From: Symbiodinium natans
Taxonomy: Eukaryota; Sar; Dinophyceae; Suessiales; Symbiodiniaceae
Assembly: GCA_905221605.1 (NCBI GenBank)
Contig: CAJNDS010001979.1
Coordinates: forward strand, 464,501 to 528,500
Direction: 5' to 3'
DNA length: 64,000 nt
Below are positions 46,822-57,386 of this stretch, piece after piece. Numbering within the stretch: position 1 is the stretch's first letter; every line of letters begins with the position of its first letter. The notes below the pieces were generated by a model that saw nothing but the letters and a program-made list of their open reading frames with translations, made no database searches and was not told the DNA's origin. The position numbers and the translations under genes were made by a program.

Positions 46822-46877
46822 AGGCGCGCACCCGCGACGGAAGCTGGGGCGCGTGGCTGTTGTCTTGGCCCTACAGG
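46822..46877 (+). CDS. Exon-like island, unknown
   Basis: Follows GAGTCTGAG and ends before GTGTCG. Frame RRAPATEAGARGCCLGPT. GC-rich, CCCTAAA left and TTTAGGG right. Confidence 0.4.
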
Positions 46878-48130
46878 GTGTCGGGGCTTTAGGGTTTAGG
46901 GTTTAGTGTTTCGGGCGGTAGGGGTTTAGGGTTTAGGGTTTAGGGTTTTAGGGTTTAGGGTTTAAGGGCTCATTTTGGGGGGTTTACGGGCTTAAGGGTT
47001 CGGGGTCTAGGGTTTAAGGGGTTTCAGGGTTTAGGCTTCAAGGTTTTAGGGTTTAAGGGGTTAAGGGTTTAGGGTTTGCGTGTTCAGGGTTCAAGGGCTA
47101 GGATTTCAGTGTTTTCGGTTTAAAGTTTCGGCTTGAAGGGTGTATTTTATAAGGGCTCATTTTAGGATCTGGGTTAAGGTTTACGGTTTAAGGGTTCATT
47201 TTAGGGTGCAGGGGTTTCGTGGTTTTAGGGTTTAGGGTTTAGGGTTTAGGGTTTAGGGTTTAGGGTTTAGGGTTTAGGGGTTTCGTGGTTTAAGGGTTAA
47301 GTTAAGGTGTTTTTAAGGCTTAAGGTTGAGGGTTTGGAGCTTAGGGCTTCTGCAGGGCTATGGGATTAGGTTTTTTTGCATCTAGGGGTTTAGGGTTTAG
47401 GGTTAAGGGCTAGGGTTTAGGGTTTGGGGTTTAGGGTTCAGGGTTGAGGGTTGAGGCTTTCAGGGTTTACTTTAGTCAAAGTTGCACGGTGGGGTGCTTC
47501 GTCCAACATGTGAAGCTTGAACTGTGACATGCTTGAGGGCCGGTTTTGCCGCAGGGGTGCAAATCTAGCATCTTTAACATTACTGATAAGCTCTGCCTTG
47601 AAGCCCAAGCCCTGAACCCTAGCAAGCTCTAGTAAGCCCACAAAGCCCGAAAGTCGACTAAGCCCAACGTCGACCGTAAACCCCAAACCCTATGAGACCT
47701 ATAAACCCTATAAACCCTATAAACCCTATAAAGCCTATAAACCCTATCAACCCTATAAACCCTATAAACCCTATAAACCCCATAAACCTATATACCCTAA
47801 ACCCTACAAGCCCCTAAAACCTAAAACCCAAGCCTGAGCCGTAAGCCCTAAACCAAACCCTATAAGCCCTGAGCCAGTTGTATGTCGAGGTGGCCCTAAA
47901 CCCTAGACCCTAAGCCCTAAGCCCTAGACCCTAAACCCTAAACCCCAAACCCCAAACCCTAAACCCCAAACCCTCAACCCTCAACCCTAAACCCCAAACC
48001 CTAAACCCCCAACCCTCAACCCTCAACCCTAAACCCCAAACCCTAAACCCTGAACCCCCAACCCTCAACCCTCAACCCTCAACCCTAAACCCTAAACCCT
48101 AAACCCTAGCCCTAAACCCTAAACCCCTAG
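46878..48130. other. Intron-like region, G-strand then C-strand
   Basis: TTTAGGG and variants (GGGTTTAA, GGGTTCA) cover 46890-47460, unique sequence 47465-47680, then CCCTATAAA (47700-47790), CCCTAAA and CCCTCAA blocks (47895-48128). It fits the intron polarity seen in the USP gene. Confidence 0.6.
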
Positions 48131-48205
48131 GTGGCCACCCTGGGCCTCGCCTGCGCATCCCTCCACGGCCACGGCGGCAGCCCAGCCTTTGAAGGCGAAA
48201 GCTGG
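48131..48205 (+). CDS. Exon-like island, unknown
   Basis: Acceptor CCCCTAG directly after CCCTAAA units; telomere-like donor GTTTAG at 48206. Encodes VATLGLACASLHGHGGSPAF then EGESW, 25 codons in phase 0, strongly GC3-biased. Family unknown. Confidence 0.65.
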
Positions 48206-48633
48206 GTTTAGGGTTTAGGGTTTAGGGTTTAGGGTTTAGGGTTTAGGGTTTAGGGTTTAGGGCTCAAGTTTTCAGGGCTGAAAGGGCCGAACGAGTTCAG
48301 GGAGGATGAGAAACATTTCACAGACCTTTTCCGAAGTAGAATGAGGAACTTGTCATCACAAACATCGAATCAAGCGCAGTAAAGCTCAACTCTCCTCTTC
48401 TTGGTGGACATGTGAAGCGTTCACCCCGTCCCTGAGGTTTCTGATTAACGAACGATACTTACCTGGATTCACGACGCAACAGGATATATTCATATATACA
48501 TATGTTATATATTTACATGTTTATACATTTATATTTTTATATTTATATATGTATATATTTTTATATGTTTATATATATGTATGTATTTGCTAGGGGGCTC
48601 CACTCAAGTGCGTCGAAGTGGGAGAAGCTGCAG
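48206..48633. other. Intron-like region with AT microsatellite
   Basis: TTTAGGG array (48206-48262), unique sequence, then a TATATG/TTTATA AT-rich stretch (48482-48590) before the acceptor AGCTGCAG. Confidence 0.55.
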
Positions 48634-48848
48634 CTTGCAAGTGCGGTTTCTTTTCCTCGGACCGGCTGAGAGTTCGAACCCGTCAGACCGCATGCTTGAA
48701 AAGCAAAGCGGGTTTAGGGTTTAGGACAGCAGCCGAAGTTCCTGAGCTGGACGCGATCGCGGGGCACAAGCTCTTGGAAAACATCTACATGGAGCATCAG
48801 GAGTCAGCACATGGCAGACTCCCTCTCATCAACTGGAGTGAAGTCTAG
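48634..48848 (+). CDS. Terminal exon(s), unknown, with telomere-like insert
   Basis: From acceptor GAAGCTGCAG the frame reads CKCGFFSSDRLRVRTRQTAC LKSKA, crosses 21 bases of telomere-like sequence (48712-48732) and continues EVPELDAIAGHKLLENIYME to NWSEV and TAG (48846-48848). The 21 bases start GT and end AG, and are a multiple of three without a stop, so they may be a tiny intron or an in-frame insertion. Family unknown. Confidence 0.6.
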
Positions 48849-49731
48849 GCAGCTTCAAGCTCCGTTGTCTTCCCGCTTAGGTGTTCAGTGTATAATATGG
48901 GGGTCGGAAGAGTTACTCATATCATTCCCTTAGGGTCTCTTTATACATGAAGTATGCTACTCTAATTAATCAGGCCCCTGCATTCTAGCATGGGGTTGGA
49001 GACTTGGGTCTATGTGGACTCGGGCTGGCTCACAGGGTTGGGACATTGTATATTTTCCCCTTTTGCGTTTAAAGGGATCATATTCAGGAACATTTTTTCA
49101 GAGGGCCCTAGGGGAAAGTTTAGAGTTTACAGCATTGGGTTGTAGGGGGCAGGGTTTTCGAGGGTTTACTTGTAGAGTTTTTGGGGTGGGCAAGCTTATT
49201 TCTGAGGGGGCGGGGAAGTAGCCCAACCTGCATGCTTGCGCAACCTGAGTTTTTGTTATGTTGGGGGCTGGAGGGTCAGGGGTTCAGGGTTTACGGTTTG
49301 TAGTCACGCTTGGGATTTACGGGGTCGGATTGGCTGGACCCTGCTGGGCTTCCTGTACCCTAGAGGCCCTTACACCCTAAACCCTGAACCCTAAACCCTA
49401 AGCCCTAAACCTCAAACCCTAAACCTTAAACTCCCTGAACCCTAAACCCTAAACCCTCAACCCTAAACTCCCTAAACCCTAAGCCCTCTTACCCTAAACT
49501 CTATAGATCCTAAACCCTAAACCCTAAACCCCAAACTGTATAGATCCCAAACTCCTGGTTCCATCTGAAACCCTAAACCCTAAACCCTAAACCCTAAACC
49601 CTAAACCCTAAACCCTAAACCCTAAACCCTAAACCCTAAACCCTAAACCCTAAACCCTAAACCCTAAACCCTAAACCCTAAACCCTAAACCCTAAACCCT
49701 AAACCCTAAACCCTAAACCCTGTTGGGCAAG
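48849..49731. other. Spacer with family E and G repeats and a long perfect array
   Basis: Family E copy 4 (48899-48979). A family G repeat (49045-49110, GTTTAAAGGGATCATATTCA then GGAACATTTTTTCAGA) is shared with 59.77 kb. CCCTAAA arrays at 49372-49540 and a near-perfect run of about 21 units at 49568-49720. Confidence 0.6.
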
Positions 49732-49805
49732 GCACCGAGACTCCCGCGCGCTGGCGCCTGGGCGGCTGGCAGCTCTGCGCCAGGGAGGCCAAGAAGTTTG
49801 CTTGA
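49732..49805 (+). CDS. Exon-like island, unknown
   Basis: Acceptor GGGCAAG. Frame TETPARWRLGGWQLCAREAK then KFA and TGA at 49803; alternatively a GC donor at 49800. CCCTAAA left, TTTAGGG right. Confidence 0.5.
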
Positions 49806-50728
49806 AGGTTTAGGGGTTTAGGGTTTAGGGTTAGGGTTTAGGGTTTAGGGTCTAGGGAGAGTTCAGCCCACGATTTGCGGGTCTAGGCTTTTTAGTGTTC
49901 TTAGAAGTTACACCATTTCGAGAGGTTAGGTTTTTTCGGGTTCTTAGAGTTTAGCTCTAAACCATGCACCCGGTTGAGGGTTTAGGAAGCACTGTAGGGT
50001 TTCAGGTTTAGGGCTGGGCATTTGGTTTGTGACACAAACGGCCTAGGGTAAATCCTAAACCTTTAAACCCTAAACCTTAAACCCTAATCCCTAAACCTTA
50101 AACCCTAAACCCTAAATCCTAAAGGGCTCCTGAGGGCACTGAGGGTGGTGAAGAATCATGCATGGGCATGGGCCTGTTGTTACAGCAGGGTTGTGGATTT
50201 TTAGCAGTCTCGTGGCTTTAATGGCAAGTTTTAAGCGGGGAGGGGGGGGGGGGGCATAGAGTTTGTTTTGGCATGTCAGGCTTTAGGGGGTTTGGGGGTT
50301 TCGGGGTGCTCCCTCGGTTTCCTTTTTGAGGTCATGATTCTAAGGTCTGCTACGAAAGTTTGTGTGTGTGTGTGTGTGTATGTGTGTGTGTGTGCCAGTA
50401 TAATTGCGAAGCCTAAAGCCCAAAAGCACTAAATCCTATACTAAACCTTATCAACCTCAAAAGCCCTGAAGACACTAAAGCCCCCACGCAGCTGATGGTG
50501 CTGATAGCGGCTTTAGTCAGCACATGTTGATCATGACAGTCAGTAGTCGTAGTAGTCATGACAGCATCAGTAGAAATGAGTGCATCAGGCTCTAAACCCT
50601 AAACCCTTATAGCCCTAAACCCTAAACCCTAAACCCTAAACCCTAAACCCTAAACCCTAAACCCTAAACCCTAAACCCTAAACGGCCTAAACCCTAAACA
50701 GCCGAGTTTTATCCCTCAACCCTAACAG
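49806..50728. other. Intron-like region
   Basis: TTTAGGG (49815-49855), unique stretches, CCCTAAA-type (50055-50125), poly-G (50238-50253), (TG)n (50360-50394), CCCTAAA (50590-50685). Confidence 0.55.
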
Positions 50729-50827
50729 GCCCAAAACGCGAAACTCGTGGAGCCAGGGTGGCGGTTGCCGCTGCACGGGGACGGCTGCATTCCACAGCTT
50801 GCCCGGGACCCACTCCAAGCTCGGGGG
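50729..50827 (+). CDS. Exon-like island, unknown
   Basis: Acceptor CCTAACAG. Frame AQNAKLVEPGWRLPLHGDGC then IPQLARDPLQAR, 32 codons, strongly GC3-biased, ending in a G run before GTTGAGGG. One of the longest islands; family unknown. Confidence 0.6.
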
Positions 50828-51145
50828 GTTGAGGGTTTAGGGTTTAGAGTTTAGGGTTTAGGGTTTAGGGTTTAGGGTTTAGGGTTTAGGGTTGAGGGTT
50901 TAGGGTTGAGGGTTCAGGGTTTAGGGTTCAGGGCCTTAGAGGACTGCGCTTGCGGGCCTTGGGGTTCTCAATTTTTGTTGCGTCTTCAGGAATCTAGCTT
51001 GGGGGTTTAGGGTTTAGGTTTTGGGTCTAGGGGTTAGTAGGGTTTGCGTCTTTAGGGCTTGGGCGTGGGAGCTGTTTGGAGGGTTCTTCTTGGGAGCTTT
51101 CCGGTTGTTTGCCGTTGGTTGGGGTTTAGGGTTTTTGGTTTAGTG
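50828..51145. repeat. TTTAGGG-type array
   Basis: TTTAGGG and TTGAGGG units (50828-50935), then G-rich degenerate units to 51145. Confidence 0.65.
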
Positions 51146-51771
51146 TTTCATGTTGCACCTGGTTTAGCATTGGCCGCCGCTTTAAAGACATTTTGGCTGA
51201 GTCATTCAGGACACCCTGACTGTTTGGGAGCCCCTCTTTAAGGACAAATCGTCCGGGTGCCGGAAGAAAATTCCACGTGGCGAGCTGTTAACAAACATTG
51301 CCGGGCATCGCTGCCCGTTTTAAACTTATCTAAACTCCTCCCTATTAAAATCATATAAACCCCCGGGAGTGTCTAAACAGGGACATCGTTGTGTGCATGA
51401 AGACATGTGCCGATCGTTGGTGGCCTGTGGTATCTGTCGTCCCTCGCGTTCCAAAGACGAGGAAATTGGTATATCGAAGTTTGGAGACAAGTATCACCTC
51501 CTGACCTGCAAGCATATATCTCTGCCATGCAGTGACTGTGTGGATGCCAAGACAGAAGCTGCCGCGCCGCCTATCTTGAAGGACAGCAGCAATGTACGAA
51601 TGGCCTGGTATAGTTTCAGTATCTATGTGTGCTGGTTTGGGCGCTGAGTATGTTGCAAGATGGAAGTCACCCCGAAAGGGGGTATGGAAATCTATATATG
51701 CACCTAAATCCAGCCTCAACTGTTCAGGGGGGGGGGGGGGGGGCACACTAAAGCAGGTGCAACATTAGAGT
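51146..51771 (-). mobile_element. Inverted-repeat transposon, long copy of the 1.6-kb element
   Basis: The left end TGTTGCACCTGGTTTA and the right end, read on the other strand, TGTTGCACCTGCTTTA match the short copy, as do the CCACGTGG palindrome and the GGGCATCGCTGCCC stretch, all in reverse order. Relative to the short copy it has about 320 extra internal bases. The flanks are TTCA and TTAG rather than TTAA. Confidence 0.8.
51369..51647 (+). CDS. Cys-rich ORF inside the transposon, unknown
   Basis: A 92-codon frame runs antisense to the element's short-copy orientation. No ATG; first codon GTG. It has regular Cys/His spacing: CVHEDMCRSLVACGICR, then HLLTCKHISLPCSDC. It is absent from the short copy, so it may be captured host sequence or a remnant of an element protein. 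Confidence 0.45.
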   Translation: MSKQGHRCVHEDMCRSLVACGICRPSRSKDEEIGISKFGDKYHLLTCKHISLPCSDCVDAKTEAAAPPILKDSSNVRMAWYSFSIYVCWFGR

Positions 51772-52239
51772 TTAGGCTTGCTCGACCCTGGACCCTAAAC
51801 ATTGTGGGTCCGGCTCGTGGCTGCAGAAGTATGCCAGGTACCCTGTACAGTCAACTTGTTTCCCTTTTTTGCGTTTCAGAGGGTCTTGTTGTGAGCATGT
51901 TTCAGAGGGTTTACGGACAGCCCATCCACCAGAAGCCAAAGCAACAGTCCTTTTTCATCCCCGGAAACAGCCAAACAGAACCCCTTCAACTAACAACCCT
52001 CTCAAGCACAACCCAAACCAAACCTCTCCCCCCCCCTCCCCCCTCCCCCTCCCCGCCTCTCCCCCTCCCTCCGAGGAGGGGCTTAGCAAGCTCAGGGTCT
52101 TAAACGCCATTCAAGAGCCAACCTAAACCCCAGGCCCCCCAAATCCCTAGTTTCCCTAAACCCTAAATTCAAAACCCCAAAAGCTAAACCCTAAACCCTC
52201 AAGGATTTGGCCCTAAACCCTCAACCTAAACGAACAAAG
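51772..52239. other. Spacer with C-rich tract
   Basis: Mostly unique to 52020, a CCCCTCC-rich tract (52025-52070), then degenerate CCCTAAA units (52120-52230). Confidence 0.55.
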
Positions 52240-52303
52240 GCTCGGCGACTGGGCCATGCTCCGCCACATCAACGGCGCCCGCCTCATCTTAAAGCCCTCT
52301 AAG
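52240..52303 (+). CDS. Exon-like island, unknown
   Basis: Acceptor ACAAAG. Frame LGDWAMLRHINGARLILKPS plus K, GC3-biased, then a G run and TTTAGGG-type units. Family unknown. Confidence 0.6.
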
Positions 52304-52726
52304 GGGGGGTTAAGGGGTTTAGGGGTTTAGGGTTTTGGGTTTTGGGTGGTTTAGGGTTTAGGGCTTAGGGAGATTCGGGATGTAGGGTGTCTGGGGAATT
52401 TATCCTAGGAGCCCAAAACATACTTTTTTGCAGGTTGCCTAGGAACCCTGTGAGGGTTTAGGGTGTAGGGGTAGAAGCCTACAAGGAATGTAGGGAGTTC
52501 AGGGGGTTTAGGGTTTAGTGAGTTCATTAGGGTCCAGGGTTTAGGGAGGTTAGGGAAGGCCCTCAACCCCCTCACAAAGGCCCCACCCTAGAGCCCAAAC
52601 CCTAAACCGCATAAACCCTAAAACCCCTAACCCTAAATCCCAAACCCTAAACCCCAAACCCTAACCCCCAAACCCTAGACCCTAAACCCCAAACCCTGAA
52701 CCCTCAACCCCACACCGACAGTTCAG
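52304..52726. other. Intron-like region, G-strand then C-strand
   Basis: TTTAGGG-type 52315-52370 and 52450-52550, then CCCTAAA-type 52560-52715, in the usual intron polarity. Confidence 0.6.
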
Positions 52727-52760
52727 GTTGAGCCGCAGCGTGGTCACTGCGCTCCCGAAA
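52727..52760 (+). CDS. Exon-like island, unknown
   Basis: Acceptor GTTCAG (or the AG five bases earlier). Frame VEPQRGHCAPE, GC-type donor GCTCAC. A second frame (FRLSRSVVTALPKAHGPEP) is open from the earlier acceptor. Confidence 0.4.
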
Positions 52761-53477
52761 GCTCACGGGCCCGAACCCCTAACTAAGCTCCTATTTAGGG
52801 TTTAGGGTTTTTTAGGGCTTAGGGCTAGGCGTTTAGTGTTTAGGGTAACCCTGAACCCCTAGAGAGAGCTCCTGACACTAGACCCGAAACTCCTGAACCC
52901 CCAAAACCCTACACCCCCAACACGCTAAAACCCCCAAGCCCTGAAACCTAGCAAGCTCCTGAACCCAAAAATCTACGGTAGTTACATGGTTCCTTGATGC
53001 CGTCCCTTATCTTCTTTACAAGGTTCTGAAGTAAAGTTGAGACACTATGGGCCCTTGGGTTTTATAGCGTATGTAAGGGGTATATAAGGGATCCCCTTTG
53101 AAAAGGCCATACTAAGGGACCATGTAACTACCCCAAGAAAGAACAACCCCCAAACCTCTGAACCCCCTCAACGCCTAAACCCTAAACCCTTCAATCCCTA
53201 AACCCTAAACCCTTCAAACCCTTCAAACCCTTCCAACCCTTCAAACCCTTCAAACCCTTCAAACCCTTCAAGCCCTTCAAGCCCTTCAAACCCTTCAAAC
53301 CCTTCAAACCCTAAACCCCAAACCCCAAACCCAAACCCTAAACCCCAAACCCCAAACCCCAAACCCCAAACCCTAACCCTAAACCCTAAACCCTAAACCC
53401 TAAACCCTAAACCCTAAACCCTAAACCCTAAACCCTAAACCCTAAACCCTAAACCCTAAACCCCTCCACTCGCTCAG
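52761..53477. other. Intron-like region with family F element and variant arrays
   Basis: Family F copy 2 (52977-53134, with both ends). A CCCTTCAAA variant block (53205-53310), CCCCAAA units, and a perfect CCCTAAA array (53380-53462). Confidence 0.65.
52977..53134. mobile_element. Dispersed repeat, family F, complete copy
   Basis: Inverted ends GGTAGTTACATGGTTCCTT and AAGGGACCATGTAACTACC; internal GGTTCTGAAGT and TATGGGCCCTTGGGTTTTA shared with 6.9 and 55.4 kb. Confidence 0.8.
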
Positions 53478-53563
53478 GGTCCATCCCGTGCTCGTCCGCC
53501 TTTTTTGGCGACGACCCCCGCGTGGGCCTGCCGAAGCTCTGCAGCTTGCCCTGGAATCTGAGG
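53478..53563 (+). CDS. Exon-like island, unknown
   Basis: Acceptor CTCGCTCAG, GC-type donor GCTGTT. 28 codons, SIPCSSAFFGDDPRVGLPKL then CSLPWNLR. Good splice sites and coding bias; family unknown. Confidence 0.65.
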
Positions 53564-54995
53564 GCTGTTTTAGGGTTTAGGGTTTAGGGTTTATAGGGTT
53601 TTAGGGTTTAGGGTTTAGGGTTTTAGGGTATTTTGTGGTGGGTGGGATGGCCAGGATGTTAGGCAGCACACTTTGATCAAAAGGAGAGCCACTTGTCCTC
53701 AGGTTTTGGGCCCAAACTCTCCCGAAAGCCCTACCTACCCGTTGAACCCCAAGGATTGGTGTCCTACGACGCAGAGCCCCCAACGCCATGAACCAAAAAA
53801 ACCCCAACCCCCACCGCCCTCGCCCCCCGAAAAAGAAAGCAAAAGAAACAACAAATAAAATAAACCTATGCCCTATGCCCTGAGTCCTAAACCTAAAGCC
53901 CAAGCCCAAAGCCCCGCCTGGGCCCTCTTTACCTACAGTTTTTCTGGGTTACACCTACTGATTAAGGGTAGGTACTACTAAACCGTAGGTAAGTAGAGTC
54001 CCAGGTAAGCCCTGAGCCCTAAACCCTAAACCCTAAGCCCGAAATCCTACACCCTACACCTTCAACCCTAAACCCTAAGCCCTTACCCCTCAACCCTAAA
54101 CCCTAAACCCTAAACCCTGAACCCGAAACCCCAAAGTAAAAGCAAGGTACTACTCTGAGCCCTGAGCCCCTGGGCACCCTGAGCCTCCGTGCCTGGAAAG
54201 CCCGCGCGTGCGCTCGGAGCGCAGGTAGCTGCCTGCCCGGACCGGCCTGGTGCTGTCCCCAGGTGTTTCGGGTTTAGGGATTTCTTGGGGTGTGGGGGGT
54301 TGCTCCAGATGAGGGTTTCGGGTGTTAGGGTCTTGGGGTCTTAGGGTCTGAGGAACTTAGGGTCTTAGGGACTTAAGGTTTCAGGGTTTAAGGCTTAGGG
54401 TCTTCGGGTTTAGGGTTTAGGGTTTAGGGAGCTCAGTTCCAAGTCCTCAAAACCTCAGCCCAAGTTTCGCCCATGAGCTCTGGCCGAAGCTGTAGTTCTG
54501 CACTGCTTGCTGTTGACAAGCTCGGACGTCCATAAACCCTCCACGGTTGGTTACTAGTCAAGGTTGTCTTAGTGCCCCGGCCCCAAACCCTAAACCCTAA
54601 ACCCTACGCCCTACGCCCTACACCCTACACCCTACACCCTACACCCTACACCCTAAACCCTAAACCCTAAACCCTAAACCCTAAACCCTAAACCCTAAAC
54701 CCTAAACCCTAAACCCCAATCCTAAACCCTATAAACCCTAAAAACCCTGAATCGCCCCGAAGCCCTCAGTACCCTAAAGCCCGGAACCTTAAAGGCCTTG
54801 TAGAAAGCCTTGAACCCTCGAAGCTCCTGAGTCCCTAGAACCGATGGGGCTTAGGGGTTAGGGTTTAGGGTTTAGGGTTTAGGGTTTAGGGCGCAGGGTA
54901 GAGGGTTTAGGGTTTAGGGTCTAGGGTTTAGGGTTGGAGGTTGGAGGGTTGAGGGTTTAGGGTTTCGGCTGCTTTGGCTGCTCTGTGTTTCCCAG
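53564..54995. other. Intron-like region
   Basis: TTTAGGG (53570-53625), unique sequence, family A copy 4 (53917-54005), CCCTAAA-type (54010-54130), TTTAGGG-type (54265-54425), CCCTACACC then CCCTAAA arrays (54585-54715), TTTAGGG-type (54850-54965). A short GC-rich open stretch near 54210-54270 is unresolved. Confidence 0.55.
53917..54005. mobile_element. Hairpin element, family A, copy 4
   Basis: CCTGGGCCCTCTTTACCTAC pairs with GTAGGTAAGTAGAGTCCCAG then G. Same size and centre type as copy 1. Confidence 0.85.
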
Positions 54996-55037
54996 GCCGG
55001 CAGCAGTGGTCGATGGGCTGAACGAAACCATCGCCAG
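54996..55037 (+). CDS. Exon-like island, unknown
   Basis: Acceptor TGTTTCCCAG preceded by a pyrimidine-rich tract; donor GTGGGG. Frame PAAVVDGLNETIA. Classical splice sites; family unknown. Confidence 0.5.
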
Positions 55038-55631
55038 GTGGGGAGTTCATAGCGTGGGAGGGTTTAGGCTTTGGGGTCTAGAGTTTAGGGTTTATTTTAA
55101 GGGTTTAGGGTTTAGGGTGTAAGGGACCTGAGGGCTTCTTTACGGGTGATTTAGGGGCTACTCAAGTATAATTTTGGGACTGTGTAAGGTATAGGGAGTT
55201 CATGGTGCGGGCTCACCCTTCGGGATTCTAAGGAAGGGTTATAAGCATTCCAGAGGGTTTAGGGTTTAGGGTTTAGAGTTTAGGGTTTAGGGTTTAGGGT
55301 TTAGGGTTTAGGGTTTAGGGTTTAGGGTTTAGGGTAGTTGCACGGTCCCTTCATGTGGCCCCTTACCTGCTTTTGAAGGGTTCTGAAGTATGGGCCCTTG
55401 GGTTTTAGGGTAAAGACGGCGGGGGATCCCTGCTTCAGGGCAGCCACTGGCTCCTTTTTGGTTTTGTGGTGTTAGCGCTTAAGGGCAGCACTGGATGCCC
55501 CCCCCCCCCCCCTTTGTGTGCTTTCCTGCTGCAAGCACTCCCTAAACCCTAAACCCTAAACTCTAAACCCTAAACCCCAAACCCCAAACCCCAAACCCTA
55601 AACCCTAAACCCTAAACCTAAACCCTAAACC
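55038..55631. other. Array region with partial family F element
   Basis: TTTAGGG-type units (55060-55120, 55255-55335); family F right half (55332-55420); a long C run (55496-55511); CCCTAAA-type units (55540-55632). Confidence 0.6.
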
Positions 55632-56009
55632 CTGGAAGGTGGAGGGGACCAACACTGGGGGGCCGAGGACTCTCGAACGCGAGGCCAACCATTATCCCAG
55701 CCGACCCGAAGGTCAACCGACTGCCGACAAGAATACCCGCAGCTTCGAGGAAAAGCAGCAGAGACTGCTGCTGTCATTGCTGCGCTGGCCGTCATATGGC
55801 CCAGGCACATGGACAAAGACCACGTCGTGCACCAGCGGATTCTGCTGGCTCTGGCCTTCAGCCGAGACTTCGTATATGCAAGCACGGCAAGCCATGCTTT
55901 CGGTTTCCAGCGCGAAAGTACGAAAGTGCAGGTGCCAATGGTTTGCACCGGCCTGGCTTCAAACTCTGGTACGCGTCTTCTAGAGTACCTCTTTCATCGC
56001 TACTCATGA
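55632..56009 (+). CDS. ORF of about 125 codons, unknown
   Basis: One frame is open from the end of a CCCTAAA array to TGA at 56007. The last part is most protein-like: ETAAVIAALAVIWPRHMDKD and then HVVHQRILLALAFSRDFVYA. A parallel frame is open from about 55639 to 55983, so the 5' half may belong to the other frame with a frameshift or splice between. It ends LLEYLFHRYS. No ATG until 55809. Family unknown. Confidence 0.5.
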   Translation: MEGGGDQHWGAEDSRTRGQPLSQPTRRSTDCRQEYPQLRGKAAETAAVIAALAVIWPRHMDKDHVVHQRILLALAFSRDFVYASTASHAFGFQRESTKVQVPMVCTGLASNSGTRLLEYLFHRYS

Positions 56010-56953
56010 TACGACCATTATAAATCTGATGAAGAGTAATTAAAGGGACTTCAAAGGGTTTAGGGTTTAGGGCTTAGGGTTTCGGGTTTAGGGCTTAGGG
56101 TTTAGGGCTTAGGGTTTAGGGTTTAGGGTTTGAACTGTTCAACATGTCCTTGGGGCATGCCCTTAAACGAACTTAAGGGGTATGGTAAAATCCTTCCTTA
56201 TGTTCTCCTTCTACAGGTTAAAGGGGGCAGATAGGTTTGAGTTTTGGGGTAGGTTGATTTTTTCTTAGAGTTTCGGGTTTCGGGAACATCGGGCATGAAA
56301 TGCTCCTTAGTTGAGCTTCTTGTTTAGGTGGCCGGATAGTCTTCGGGCCTTGAAGGCCCAGAAAAGTCACGGGGTCGGGGTTTGCAGGCGCCCAATACCG
56401 GGGAGAGTATGGGAACCCTCACCGTCATAATATGGGGTACGCGGATTCCAAATCAAGGGCCACATTGAGATAGCAAGTAGTTCTGAAAGCCCTAAACCCT
56501 AAACCCGAAACCCGAAACTCGAAACCCGAAACCCGAAACCGGCTTCGGGAGCCTCAAGAGAGCACCATTGGGATCATCCTACTTCTGTAGAACACTCCTT
56601 CGTAGTCAACTACGAAGTTTCCGGATCCTCCAAGTTCTAAGTCCTATAGCGACTTAGGGTTTAGGGTTTAGGGTTCAGGGTTTAGGGTTTAGGGTTTAGG
56701 GTTTTCAGTTTGGGGTTCTATTTGCCCTAATCCTGAAGCTTCATGTGTCGCGTTTTTTTGATGGGCTTGCTTATACGCTGAAAGCTTGCCAAGAACATTC
56801 GAGCGAAAACACACTAAACCAGAACCACCGCTGCAACCTAACCCCTAAAACTAAAAACCCCCTGAAGCCCTTCACCCTAAACCCCAAACCCTAAACCTCA
56901 AACACTGAAGTTCAGTAACTTTTGAGACCTGTCGGCAAACTTCAAGAATCCAG
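56010..56953. other. Intron-like or intergenic region
   Basis: TTTAGGG and CTTAGGG units (56057-56135, 56645-56700), unique sequence between, CCCGAAA variants (56495-56540), a small hairpin CTTCGTAGTcaACTACGAAG (56608-56627). Confidence 0.5.
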
Positions 56954-57008
56954 GAAGCTCCTCGCGCGCGTAGAAGTGGGCCCGGCCGACGCCGGCTGCC
57001 TGCCCCAG
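56954..57008 (+). CDS. Exon-like island, unknown
   Basis: Acceptor GAATCCAG, GC-type donor GCGCCC. Frame KLLARVEVGPADAGCLPQ, strong GC3 bias, TTTAGGG follows. Family unknown. Confidence 0.55.
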
Positions 57009-57165
57009 GCGCCCCAATTTGGATTTAGGGTTGAGGGTTTAGGGTTTAGGGTTTGAGGTTTAGGGTTTAGGGTTTAGGGTTTAGGGTTAACTAGGGTTTT
57101 CTAGGGTCTCCTCTTGCGGAAACAGGAACACGCAACACTTGAAAATCAAGTGTAAGTGGCCACAG
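57009..57165 (+). other. Short intron-like segment
   Basis: TTTAGGG units (57023-57090), then unique sequence with a small hairpin ACACTTGAAAATCAAGTGT before GGCCACAG. Confidence 0.5.
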
Positions 57166-57386
57166 CCTCTCGAAGTTGCCTGGCCTTTTTGTCCGCAACG
57201 ACATACATGAACCTGTTCACCGACACTGCGTTCGACAGAGCACTGCAGATGCAGATGAGAGGAGCTAAGTTAAGGCCCCACCGAACGCACAAAATGCACG
57301 AGATGTACATGCACTACTTGGCCTGCCGAGCGCAATGGACCCAGTGCGCGATCGTGATCCAGATGAGGCTTTTTCGGCGCCTCTGA
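57166..57386 (+). CDS. Terminal exon, unknown
   Basis: Acceptor GGCCACAG. 73 codons, SRSCLAFLSATTYMNLFTDT at the start and a Met/His-rich middle (RTHKMHEMYMHYLACRAQW), ending MRLFRRL and TGA. The stop lies in a segment (TGAAGATCTG-GTATA-CCCAT) that recurs at 57.51 kb. Family unknown. Confidence 0.55.

Noticed and set aside
48660-48715. tRNA-like GTTCGAACCC followed by CTTGAAAAG, resembling a T-arm and anticodon loop
   Set aside because: The arms are in the wrong order, there is no acceptor stem, and the stretch lies in a good coding frame.
51184-51200. ACATTTTGGCTGAG, similar to the 3' end of the dinoflagellate spliced leader
   Set aside because: The sister transposon copy has CAATTTGGCGGAAT at the same place, so the match is chance within the element; no AG-donor context typical of a relic leader.
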